DNA of 64,000 bases from Pseudomonas abietaniphila. Lineage in GTDB: Bacteria; Pseudomonadota; Gammaproteobacteria; Pseudomonadales; Pseudomonadaceae. The stretch lies in NCBI RefSeq assembly GCF_900100795.1, contig NZ_FNCO01000007.1:124001-188000 (forward strand), given 5' to 3'. Both the position numbers and the translations under genes were made by a program. The stretch's first letter is position 1; every line of letters begins with the position of its first letter. Shown one piece after another: positions 26,054 to 33,929 of the stretch. The notes beneath the pieces were generated by a model. The model saw only the letters and a program-made list of their open reading frames with translations, was not told the origin of the DNA and did no database searches.

Positions 26054-26185
26054 ATGATCAACGTGGATCACTCAGTCATCGGTCTGATTATTGTTTCTGC
26101 AATATCGGTGTTTGGCATTTCCGCTTTTTACTTCGACTTCGTGCACCCCAACCGTAACCGAAGTCACGACAAACATGACAGATGA
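26054..26185 (+). CDS. Possible 43-aa single-pass membrane peptide
   Basis: The frame from ATG 26054 to TGA 26183-26185 encodes a short N terminus, one hydrophobic segment (residues about 8-28) and a charged, His/Arg/Asp-rich tail ending HDKHDR. The composition is that of a real small membrane protein, but the ribosome-binding site is poor (GATGG, too close). It lies in the 362-bp gap between the GNAT-C39 gene and the DUF2214 gene, where nothing else is evident. Confidence 0.35.
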   Translation: MINVDHSVIGLIIVSAISVFGISAFYFDFVHPNRNRSHDKHDR

Positions 26186-26310
26186 CAACGATTTGCATCG
26201 GACCCTTTCAATAACGACGTCGTGAGCTGTGCAACAAGGCATAACGCCAATCACCCGCTACGCTTGCTCTGTTGACGCTTGCTTTAGACATCGCTCGGGG
26301 GAGTTGAACC

Positions 26311-26769
26311 ATGCTCATAAAATGGGTTGTGGCTGCGTTGCACTTGCTGGCTTTCGGCTTTGCGTTGGCGGCGGTTCTGGCGCGAGGGCGGGCGCTGCGG
26401 CGGCTGCGCACCGACGACCCGCGCTCTTTTCGCGATGTGTTTGTGGTTGACAACATTTGGGGCGTATCGGCCGGGCTACTGCTGATCACAGGCGCATTTC
26501 GGGCGTTTGGCGGGCTGGAAAAAGGCTCGTTCTATTACCTGCATCAGCCGCTGTTTCACCTGAAAATGACGGCATTCATCGCGATTCTCGCGCTGGAAAT
26601 CGTGCCGATGTTCGCCCTGATCAAATGGCGCATCGCGTTCAAGCGAAACCAGCCCATCGACACCTCCCGCTCACGGCGTTTCGCGCGGATCAGCCACATG
26701 GAAGCGGCATTGATGGTGATCATCGTCATCGCGGCGACGGGGATGGCGCGGGGGATATTGTTGAGTTGA
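26311..26769 (+). CDS. DUF2214 family membrane protein
   Basis: This 152-residue inner-membrane protein has four predicted membrane helices. It matches the DUF2214 family, with KWVVAALHLLAFGFALA at the start and conserved WGVSAGLLLITGAFRAF and HLKMTAFIAILALE in the middle. GGGGGAG lies before the ATG. Function is unknown. It is on the same strand as the GNAT-C39 gene but 362 bp downstream, so co-transcription is uncertain. Confidence 0.85.
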   Translation: MLIKWVVAALHLLAFGFALAAVLARGRALRRLRTDDPRSFRDVFVVDNIWGVSAGLLLITGAFRAFGGLEKGSFYYLHQPLFHLKMTAFIAILALEIVPMFALIKWRIAFKRNQPIDTSRSRRFARISHMEAALMVIIVIAATGMARGILLS

Positions 26770-26790
26770 CGGTCGGGCACACTCTTTTTG

Positions 26791-26897
26791 ATCGTGCCCA
26801 CGCTCCGCGTGGGCATGCAGCCCCTGACGCTCTGCGTCAATCCGCCGGGGACGCGGAGCGTCCGGATCGGGGTTACCACGCAGAGCGTGGGAACCAT
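26791..26897. repeat. Pseudomonas intergenic palindromic repeat (GCGTGGG type)
   Basis: The element has nested inverted repeats built on CCCACGCTCCGCGTGGGCAT, GACGCTCTGCGTC, GACGCGGAGCGTCC and CCACGCAGAGCGTGGGAA. This is a well-known repeat type scattered between Pseudomonas genes. It lies between the convergent DUF2214 and mntH genes and may serve as a bidirectional transcription end. Confidence 0.8.
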
Positions 26898-26956
26898 CAA
26901 CACAAAGCACGCTGATCGACAGATTGCTGTCTGTGCCTGGGTGAGCGTGAGAACGA

Positions 26957-28276
26957 TCAGCTCACCCAGAAAAACATCAACGCCAGGTTCGCCGCCGAGA
27001 TCAAGCCGAACAACCCCCAGGCCAGTGTCTTGGTCAGGGCGTTGTTGGCGAACGGGCCCATCAGTTGTTTGTCGCTGGTGAAGCGAATCAAGGGCCAGAG
27101 CGCAAACGGCAGTTGCAGGCTGAGCACGACCTGACTGAGCACCAGCATCTTGCCCACCGCGCCGTCACCGAACCAGATGACGCCAATCAGCGCCGGAATC
27201 AACGCCAGTCCACGGGTGATCAGGCGGCGCTGCCAGCAGGGGATCTTGGCATTGAGGAAACCTTCGAGCACGACCTGACCGGCGATGGTGCCGGTAAACG
27301 TCGAGCTCTGTCCCGCCGCCAGCAACGCAACACCAAACAGCACGCTGGCGAGTGCGCCGCCCACCAACGGGTCGAGCAGGTGGTAAGCGTCCTGGATTTC
27401 CACCACATCGGCATGACCGGTGCCGTGGAACGCGGCAGCGGCGAGGATCAGGATCGCGGCGTTGATCACCAACGCCATGCTCAACGAGGCGATCGTGTCG
27501 ACCCGCGCGTAGCGAATTGCGCTGGCCTTGCTCTCCACGGAGGTGCCGTTGACCCGGGTCTGCACCACCGATGAGTGCAGGTACAGGTTATGCGGCATGA
27601 CAGTGGCGCCCAAAATACCGATGGCGATGTACAGCGGCTCCTGATGGCTCAGCACATCCCATGACGGTTTCAGCCCGGCAACGACGTCCGGCCAGAACGG
27701 TTTGATCAGTACCAGCTCGATAAAGAAGCAGGTGGCGATGGTCGCGATCAGACCCAGCACGATCGCTTCGAGACGGCGGAAGTTGGCGCCTTGAAGCGCG
27801 AGCACGATCACGGTGTCGAACGCGGTCAGGGCCACGCCCGTGGTGATCGACACCCCCAGCAGCAGGTGAAACGCCAGCGCAGCGCCAAGCACTTCGGCAA
27901 GGTCGGTCGCCAGAATCGACAGTTCGGCCAGAATCCATTGCCCCATCCCGACCCGGTGGCTGTAGCGCTCGGCGGACAGTTGGGCGAGGTCACGGCCGGT
28001 GGCGATGCCCAGCCGCGAACACAGGTTCTGCAAGACCATACCCGACAGGCTGGCCAGCACCACCACGAACAGCAGCGCATAGCCAAAGCGCGAGCCCGCC
28101 TCGATGGCCGTGGCCCAGTTGCCAGGGTCCATGTAGCCGATGGAGATCAGCAGGCCGGGGCCGACGAACAGCATCATTTTGCGCAGGAAGGAGGCGTTGG
28201 CCGGAATGGCCACGCTGTCAGTCACGGCTGAGGGGCAGAACGGGGCGGTTGCGGTGGTCGGGAGTCTGTATTTCAC
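26957..28276 (-). CDS. mntH: Nramp-type Mn2+/H+ symporter MntH
   Basis: This 439-residue protein has eleven predicted membrane helices. The Nramp metal-site motifs are intact: DPGN in GYMDPGNWATA (helix 1) and MPHN in TVMPHNLYLHS (helix 6). It imports Mn2+ (and Fe2+) with protons. The start appears to be a GTG with a weak site. I found no convincing Fur or MntR box in the 115 bp shared with the divergent MFS gene, so regulation is open. Confidence 0.9.
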   Translation of the reverse strand: MKYRLPTTATAPFCPSAVTDSVAIPANASFLRKMMLFVGPGLLISIGYMDPGNWATAIEAGSRFGYALLFVVVLASLSGMVLQNLCSRLGIATGRDLAQLSAERYSHRVGMGQWILAELSILATDLAEVLGAALAFHLLLGVSITTGVALTAFDTVIVLALQGANFRRLEAIVLGLIATIATCFFIELVLIKPFWPDVVAGLKPSWDVLSHQEPLYIAIGILGATVMPHNLYLHSSVVQTRVNGTSVESKASAIRYARVDTIASLSMALVINAAILILAAAAFHGTGHADVVEIQDAYHLLDPLVGGALASVLFGVALLAAGQSSTFTGTIAGQVVLEGFLNAKIPCWQRRLITRGLALIPALIGVIWFGDGAVGKMLVLSQVVLSLQLPFALWPLIRFTSDKQLMGPFANNALTKTLAWGLFGLISAANLALMFFWVS

Positions 28277-28391
28277 GGGAGTCCGGCAAATGCTATTAAT
28301 CAGCCACGGAGCTTAAACTCGCAGAAATGTTTTGTCTTGAATCTCTGTAAAAGCTCTAACATGCGTCGTCCCACGGATCTGGAAAACAATA

Positions 28392-29837
28392 ATGTCCTCC
28401 CCGTCTCACACCTTTGGCACTTCTGGTGCCCCGCAAACCTCCACCGATGGCGTCGACCCGGTTCGCGCCGCGCTGATTTCCGCCCGCATCGACCGTCTGC
28501 CCGCCGTGGCAACGGTCTGGAAGCTGGTGGCGCTGCTGTCCATTGGCGGTTTCTTCGAACTGTACGACCTGTTCCAGACCGCCTACATCAGCCCGGGTCT
28601 GATTCGCGCCGGTCTTTTTGCAACCGGTGCGCAAGGCGTATTCGGTTTCTCCGATCAGGCTGCCTTCGCGTCGGCGACCTTTCTGGGCCTGTTCCTCGGC
28701 GCCAGCTTGCTCAGCCCGATTGCCGACCGGTTCGGCCGCCGCGCGATTTTCACCTTCGCGTTGATCTGGTACACCATCGCCACTGTGCTGATGGGCATGC
28801 AGACCTCGGCACTGGGCATCATCTGCATGCGTTTTCTGGTGGGCATCGGCCTGGGCATCGAACTGGTGACGATTGACGCCTACCTGTCGGAACTCGTGCC
28901 TAAACGCATGCGCAGTTCGGCGTTCGCGTTCGCCTTCTTCATTCAGTTTCTGTCGGTGCCCTCGGTGGCGCTGATGTCCTGGTGGCTGGTGCCGCAAGAC
29001 CCGTTCGGCATCGCCGGTTGGCGCTTCGTGGTGCTGGCCAGTGCCGTGTTCGCGCTGTTCATCTGGTGGCTGCGCTCGCGGCTGCCCGAGTCACCTCGCT
29101 GGCTGGCTCAGCACGGGCGCTTCGCCGAAGCCGAAAAGATCATGGATGACCTCGAAGCACGCTGCGTGAAGGATCACGGCAAGGCGTTGGACGAGCCGGA
29201 AACCCACAACGTTGCGGTCGAAGGCAAAGGCCGATTCGCCGACATCTGGCAGCCGCCCTATCGCCGCCGCGCCTTGATGCTGATCGTGTTCCATGTGTTC
29301 CAGGCCATCGGCTTCTTCGGCTTCGGCAACTGGCTGCCCGCGCTGCTTTCGGGGCAAGGCGTGAGCGTGACGCACAGCCTGGCGTACGCCTTCATCATCA
29401 CCCTCGCCTACCCACTGGGCCCTCTGCTGTTCGTGAAGTTCGCCAACCGCTTCGAGAACAAATGGCAGATCGTCGGTTCCGCCTTGGGCGCGATGGTCTT
29501 CGGCACCCTGTTCGCCCAGCAAAGCACAGCGGCCGGGCTGATTGTCTGCGGGGTGATGATCACGTTCTGCAACGCCTGGCTGAGCTTCGCGTACCACTCG
29601 TATCAGAGCGAGCTCTTCCCTACCAACATCCGCGCCCGCGCCGTGGGGTTCTGCTACTCGTTCAGTCGGCTTTCGACGGTGTTCAGCAGCCTGCTGATCG
29701 GGATGTTCCTCGACCACTTCGGCACGCCCGGCGTGCTGACGTTCATCGTCGTCAGCATGCTGATCGTGATCATCACCATCGGCGCCTTCGGCCCACGGAC
29801 GCGCAACCTGGCACTGGAAGACATTGCCCACCGCTGA
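28392..29837 (+). CDS. MFS transporter, sugar/organic-acid type
   Basis: This 481-residue protein has twelve membrane helices. The motif between helices 2 and 3 is DRFGRRAIF, and the sugar-porter-like RLPESPRWLAQHGR follows helix 6, with SELFPTNIRARAVG after helix 10. It resembles the metabolite:H+ symporter and sugar porter groups, so import of a carboxylate, aromatic acid or sugar is likely; the substrate cannot be named. It is divergent from mntH with no shared pathway. Confidence 0.85.
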   Translation: MSSPSHTFGTSGAPQTSTDGVDPVRAALISARIDRLPAVATVWKLVALLSIGGFFELYDLFQTAYISPGLIRAGLFATGAQGVFGFSDQAAFASATFLGLFLGASLLSPIADRFGRRAIFTFALIWYTIATVLMGMQTSALGIICMRFLVGIGLGIELVTIDAYLSELVPKRMRSSAFAFAFFIQFLSVPSVALMSWWLVPQDPFGIAGWRFVVLASAVFALFIWWLRSRLPESPRWLAQHGRFAEAEKIMDDLEARCVKDHGKALDEPETHNVAVEGKGRFADIWQPPYRRRALMLIVFHVFQAIGFFGFGNWLPALLSGQGVSVTHSLAYAFIITLAYPLGPLLFVKFANRFENKWQIVGSALGAMVFGTLFAQQSTAAGLIVCGVMITFCNAWLSFAYHSYQSELFPTNIRARAVGFCYSFSRLSTVFSSLLIGMFLDHFGTPGVLTFIVVSMLIVIITIGAFGPRTRNLALEDIAHR

Positions 29838-29912
29838 GGCTTTTTATTCCACGACCCGGGCATCCATGTGCTTGACTCCTCCAACCACTATCACCTTTGG
29901 CTGGAGGAGATC

Positions 29913-30101
29913 ATGAGCGGCTCACGCCCCGAAAACCCGGACGTCAATGCGCAGGACGTGGCCTTTCCGGAAACGGTTCCCGACCCTGTGAAGCCAGACT
30001 GCGACCCGATCGACGAGGGCTGCAACCCAGAGACCGGCTTTGAACCGGGCACCGAAATGGTGCCGGAGAAAGGGGATTTTCATTCCAGACCGGAACGTTA
30101 A
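29913..30101 (+). CDS. Small acidic protein (62 aa), unknown
   Basis: This 62-residue, very acidic protein is rich in Pro, Asp and Glu (for example NPDVNAQDVAFPETVPDPV and DPIDEGCNPETG) and is probably unstructured. The start is ATG 29913 behind a strong GGAGGAG box; an earlier in-frame start at 29868 is not supported. It lies 75 bp after the MFS gene on the same strand. I do not recognise a family. Confidence 0.65.
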   Translation: MSGSRPENPDVNAQDVAFPETVPDPVKPDCDPIDEGCNPETGFEPGTEMVPEKGDFHSRPER

Positions 30102-30183
30102 GGGTTGCCAACAAACAGACCTGAGGGCGTGAGCGTGCGCACGAATTCGGCAGGTCAGGCACGTTGATCGTGACTGGCGCTAC

Positions 30184-30210
30184 GCTTCGTGAGCAAGCTC
30201 ACGCCCACAG
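30184..30210. repeat. REP-type palindrome
   Basis: GCTTCGTGAGCAAGCTCACGCC followed by CACAG is a typical Pseudomonas REP element: a short hairpin GTGAGC/GCTCAC with conserved flanks. It lies between the convergent small acidic gene and norR. Confidence 0.75.
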
Positions 30211-30257
30211 GGTATCCGGATGGCATTCACTGCTGCTGCGTTTTAAAGATTGTCTAC

Positions 30258-31817
30258 CTAGCGAATTCCCAACCGCTTAGCCAGCCGGCTGAGATTCGCC
30301 CGGTCCAGGTTCAACTCACGCGCCACCTCGGCCCATTTGCCCTGATGGCGGGCCAACGCATCGTTGATCACCCCTGTCTGAAACGCATCGACGGTTTCCT
30401 TCAGCCCTTCTCCCGGCTTGACCACCGGTAAGGCGCCAGCAAGCGTTGGTTGCGCGGTGGCGGGCACCTGAACGTCGTCTTCCAGTCCCAGCGCCGGTGG
30501 TTCGATGGTGAGAATTCGCGGCCTTTCAGCGTGGCTCGACAACGCTTTGAGCACGGCGCGGCTGACCAAGTGCTCCAGCTCGCGGACGTTGCCCGGCCAT
30601 GGGTACGCCAGCAGCACCTTCTGCGCTTCGGGGCTCATGCGCAGGCTGCGCAGCCCCATCCGCGCGCGATTCTCTTCCAGAAAGTAACCGGCCAGCAGCA
30701 AGGCGTCGCGGCCCCGATCGCGCAAGGGAGGCACCACCAGCGGGTACACGCTCAAGCGGTGATAGAGATCGGCACGGAAACGCCCGGCGCGGACTTCTTC
30801 GGCGAGGTCGCGGTTGGTCGCGGCGATGATGCGCACGTCAACGTGATGCTCCTGATCGGAACCGACGCGCTGCAATTGCCCGCTTTGCAACACCCTCAGC
30901 AACTTGGCCTGTACCGGCAGCGGCAACTCCCCCACTTCGTCGAGGAAGATCGAGCCGCCATCGGCGAGCTCGAATTTGCCGCTTCGCCCACTCACAGCGC
31001 CCGAAAACGCGCCTTTGACATGCCCGAACAACTCGCTCTCGACCAGCATCTCGGGCAGCGCGGCACAGTTAAGACTGATCAACGGCTTCTGCGCACGTGG
31101 CGATTGCAGATGAATAGCCTCGGCCACTAATTCTTTGCCGACGCCCGTTTCACCGGTGATCAGCACGGTCAGCGGGCTGTTGCCCACCAGCTGGATTTCT
31201 TGTTGCAGGCGTTTATGCACCGCGCTTTGTCCGATCAGCTCGCGTGGCCCTCTCCCGCCCGCCGCCCGCTTGTAGACCTCGGCCAGCTGCCGCTGGTCTT
31301 CAAAACTGCGGGCCAACTGGTTGATGCGCTCACTGGCCATCACCGTGGCCGCCGCCAGACTGGCGAACGCCTGCAGATTGTCCAGGTCCACGCGGCCAAA
31401 ACTGGAGGGGTCCAGCGAGTCCAGTGTGATCAAGCCCCACAATGTGTCCTGCACATACAGAGGACAGCCCAGACAATCGTGAACTTCCAGATGCCCGTGC
31501 AGCCCGTCCACCAGCCCGTCATAGGGGTCCGGCAAGTCGCAGTCAGTGGAGAAACGCGTCGGCTCTCGGTTCTGCGAAATGATGTCCAGGCGCGGGTGTT
31601 CGCCCAGACGGAAACGGCGCCCCAGCGTGTCCGGGCTCAAGCCCTCGACCGACAGCGGCACGAACACATCGTCTTCGAGCTTGAGCAGTGCAACGGCATC
31701 ACACGGCAACAGCTGACGCAACGAGCGCAACAGACGGCGGTAGCGTTCGTCATCCGGCAGATCACGAGAGAGGTCGGCCACCAGAGGGACAAGCGCCAGC
31801 AACAAGGGATTGGTCAT
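30258..31817 (-). CDS. norR: NO-responsive sigma-54 activator NorR (FhpR-like)
   Basis: This 519-residue protein has a GAF domain (about 20-170) that in NorR binds a mononuclear iron sensing nitric oxide, an AAA+ domain with Walker A GETGVGKE and Walker B FLDEVGEL, and a Fis-type helix-turn-helix at the C terminus (WAEVARELNLDRANLSRLAKR). The sigma-54 contact loop reads GAFSGA instead of the usual GAFTGA. ATG 31817 is preferred because GGAG precedes it by 5 bases. No norVW, hmp or fhp gene is adjacent; its likely target is the divergent ppyR-like gene. Confidence 0.88.
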   Translation of the reverse strand: MTNPLLLALVPLVADLSRDLPDDERYRRLLRSLRQLLPCDAVALLKLEDDVFVPLSVEGLSPDTLGRRFRLGEHPRLDIISQNREPTRFSTDCDLPDPYDGLVDGLHGHLEVHDCLGCPLYVQDTLWGLITLDSLDPSSFGRVDLDNLQAFASLAAATVMASERINQLARSFEDQRQLAEVYKRAAGGRGPRELIGQSAVHKRLQQEIQLVGNSPLTVLITGETGVGKELVAEAIHLQSPRAQKPLISLNCAALPEMLVESELFGHVKGAFSGAVSGRSGKFELADGGSIFLDEVGELPLPVQAKLLRVLQSGQLQRVGSDQEHHVDVRIIAATNRDLAEEVRAGRFRADLYHRLSVYPLVVPPLRDRGRDALLLAGYFLEENRARMGLRSLRMSPEAQKVLLAYPWPGNVRELEHLVSRAVLKALSSHAERPRILTIEPPALGLEDDVQVPATAQPTLAGALPVVKPGEGLKETVDAFQTGVINDALARHQGKWAEVARELNLDRANLSRLAKRLGIR

Positions 31818-31862
31818 GCGCACTCCAGATGCAGCGATCCAGATCAGGAACGTGAAAATGCG

Positions 31863-31919
31863 GTCATTATGACACCCGCGTGGGTTAAACCGACAGCGAG
31901 CCTTGGAGGTCGTTATGAC
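31863..31919. promoter_or_regulatory. Three candidate NorR enhancer sites
   Basis: GTCATTATGAC (31863-31873), GTTAAACCGAC (31884-31894) and GTCGTTATGAC (31909-31919) all fit the GT-N7-AC pattern of NorR sites. The two outer ones are near-perfect palindromes. E. coli NorR also uses three such sites. Their centres are 21 and 25 bp apart, upstream of a -24-like element. Confidence 0.65.
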
Positions 31920-31959
31920 TCGATTCCCTTAACCTGATGAATTAAATGAATAATTAAGC

Positions 31960-31975
31960 TGGCACGGATCCTGAT
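31960..31975 (+). promoter_or_regulatory. Candidate sigma-54 promoter of the ppyR-like gene
   Basis: A perfect -24 element, TGGCACG (31960-31966), is followed at the right spacing by CTGAT, in which the expected -12 GC is GA. A second match with correct GG-N10-GC spacing, at 31995-32010, lies too close to the start codon. Predicted initiation near 31986 leaves a leader of about 48 nt. Confidence 0.4.
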
Positions 31976-32033
31976 ACCGCTTGAGTAACGGCATTGGCAA
32001 TGGTCATGCCTTCACTGAACAGGAGTCACCGTC

Positions 32034-32303
32034 ATGTTTGATTTCTTCCTCCAACCCGCCAACGTACTGCGCCTGTCCAGCCGTGTCCTGCTGGTTGGCC
32101 TGGCCATGCTGCTGACCGGCATCGTCGGCGCCTACCTGCTGGATCTGCAACTGAACCTGTTCGCGTTGGTCAGTCTGCACGCCATGACGATCATTGGCCC
32201 GACCCTCATCAAGATCGGTTATGTCATGCGCCTGCTGTCGCAACACAATCTTCGCAAGGTCCGGGCTCAACCCGCTTACAGTCATAAGTTGGTCGCCAAT
32301 TAA
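32034..32303 (+). CDS. ppyR: Small membrane protein, PpyR-like
   Basis: This 89-residue protein has two membrane helices (about 15-36 and 41-65) and a basic C-terminal tail. It resembles PpyR, which in P. aeruginosa lies beside fhp/fhpR and has been linked to psl and pyoverdine control. Here it again sits next to a NorR-type gene. AGGAG precedes the ATG by 8 bases. The upstream sites suggest induction by nitric oxide. A perfect 6-base inverted repeat (GTTTCA/TGAAAC, 32316-32331) follows the stop. The symbol rests on recalled similarity and on context. Confidence 0.6.
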   Translation: MFDFFLQPANVLRLSSRVLLVGLAMLLTGIVGAYLLDLQLNLFALVSLHAMTIIGPTLIKIGYVMRLLSQHNLRKVRAQPAYSHKLVAN

Positions 32304-32477
32304 ACGGCGCCGAGTGTTTCAAAAGTGAAACTGTCACCGCGAAAAGTTAGCCCTGCACAGCGCCGTTTATTCTGACGCCAACGGCCCGCCGGGTATCGGC
32401 AAGTCGTTTAATTTAAATGAAGTTGCGAAAAAAGGTTTTTGTTTATAGTCGAGTGGACTCGCTACGGAGCACTCGAC

Positions 32478-33929
32478 ATGGCAAGAATTCAGGGAAGAGT
32501 TCAAGAGACTTTTCCACCTTTGGTAGTGGATCTGGATGGAACTCTGCTGCGTTCGGATCTGCTCATGGAAACGGCGATGGCCTTCGTCAGAAGCCAGCCG
32601 TTAAAGGTGTTCAAGCTGCTGGGCTGGCTGCTCAAGGGCAAGGCTGCGCTCAAGGAAGGCCTGGCCCTGGAGACACAGATCGATGTTTCCGTACTGCCTT
32701 ATGATCCGCAGATCATTGAACTGATCACTGCCGAAAAAGCCACCGGCCGGATGATCGTGCTCGCCACGGCCAGCCACGTAAGTCTGGCCGAGCGTATTGC
32801 CGAGCACTTGCAGTTGTTTGATCAGGTGTTGGCGTCCAACGCCAACCGAAACTTGTCCGGCCGCAACAAACGCGACCTGTTAGTTGCACATTATGGCGAA
32901 GGCGGGTTCGACTACATCGGCAACTCCAAAGATGATTTGCCGATCTGGAAGGTGTCTCGCCAGGCCTATGTGGTCAACCCGGATCCCGGCGTCGAAGGGC
33001 GGGTCAAGGCGATGACTCAGGTCGAGCCGACCCTGCGCACCAACACGGCGAGCCTGCGCGACTGGCGCAGGGCGATGCGCTTGCACCAATGGCTGAAAAA
33101 CGCCCTGATCTTCGTACCGTTGCTCGCGTCCCATCGATTCACCCAGTTCGACCTGATGCGCGACGGGGTGTTTGCCTTCTTCTGCTTCGGCCTCTGCGCC
33201 TCCAGCGTCTACATCCTCAATGACTTGCTGGACCTGTGCGACGACCGACACCACAAGAGCAAATGCAATCGTCCGTTCGCCAGCGGTCGCCTCTCGATCA
33301 AGGCCGGGCTGATCGCCGTGCCCACGCTCTTGCTCGCGGCATTCGGCGCAGCGCTGTTGCTTTTACCGTGGCAGTTCAGCGCCGTGATGGCGGCGTATTA
33401 CGCCCTGACCCTCGCCTATTCCCTCCAACTCAAACGCCTGATGGCGGTAGACGTGATCGTTTTGGCCATGCTGTACACCTCCCGGATCATCGCCGGGGTG
33501 GCGGCATTCAACCTGACGCTGACCTTCTGGATCCTCGCGTTTTCGATGTTCATCTTCCTCAGTCTGGCGATGGTCAAGCGCTACGCCGAATTGCGCGATG
33601 CGCGGGTGCGTGACGTCACCACCATGGCCCGCGGACGCGGCTATTACCCGGGCGACCTGGACATGATCGCCTCACTGGGTGCCTCGTCGGGTTACCTGGC
33701 CGTGATGGTACTGGCGCTGTACATCCAGGACGCCAAGACCACTGCCCTGTATGTAACGCCTCACGTTATCTGGCTGGCCTGCCCGCTGCTGCTGTTCTGG
33801 GTGACCCGGGTGTGGATGCTCACCCACCGCGGGCAGATGAATGAAGACCCGGTGGTTTTCGCGATTCGCGACCGCACCAGCCAGTTGATCGGCGCCGTAT
33901 TCCTCCTGATGTTCTGGATTGCCGCATGA
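32478..33929 (+). CDS. HAD phosphatase-UbiA prenyltransferase fusion (decaprenyl-phosphoribose synthase type)
   Basis: This 483-residue fusion has an N-terminal HAD domain (about 1-190) with nucleophile motif VVDLDGTLL (Asp18, Asp20) and a C-terminal UbiA-type prenyltransferase of about eight helices. Its first Asp-rich motif is NDLLDLCDD (248-256). In mycobacteria the UbiA homologue joins PRPP to polyprenyl phosphate; the HAD half could then remove the 5-phosphate. The next two genes encode DprE1- and DprE2-like enzymes, which fits a polyprenyl-phosphoryl-arabinose route. ATG 32478 has GGAG 8 bases upstream. Its stop overlaps the next ATG (ATGA). Confidence 0.85.
   Translation: MARIQGRVQETFPPLVVDLDGTLLRSDLLMETAMAFVRSQPLKVFKLLGWLLKGKAALKEGLALETQIDVSVLPYDPQIIELITAEKATGRMIVLATASHVSLAERIAEHLQLFDQVLASNANRNLSGRNKRDLLVAHYGEGGFDYIGNSKDDLPIWKVSRQAYVVNPDPGVEGRVKAMTQVEPTLRTNTASLRDWRRAMRLHQWLKNALIFVPLLASHRFTQFDLMRDGVFAFFCFGLCASSVYILNDLLDLCDDRHHKSKCNRPFASGRLSIKAGLIAVPTLLLAAFGAALLLLPWQFSAVMAAYYALTLAYSLQLKRLMAVDVIVLAMLYTSRIIAGVAAFNLTLTFWILAFSMFIFLSLAMVKRYAELRDARVRDVTTMARGRGYYPGDLDMIASLGASSGYLAVMVLALYIQDAKTTALYVTPHVIWLACPLLLFWVTRVWMLTHRGQMNEDPVVFAIRDRTSQLIGAVFLLMFWIAA

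Noticed and set aside
31995..32010. Second sigma-54 promoter match before the ppyR-like gene
   Set aside because: Spacing GG-N10-GC is correct, but initiation would fall inside the ribosome-binding site.
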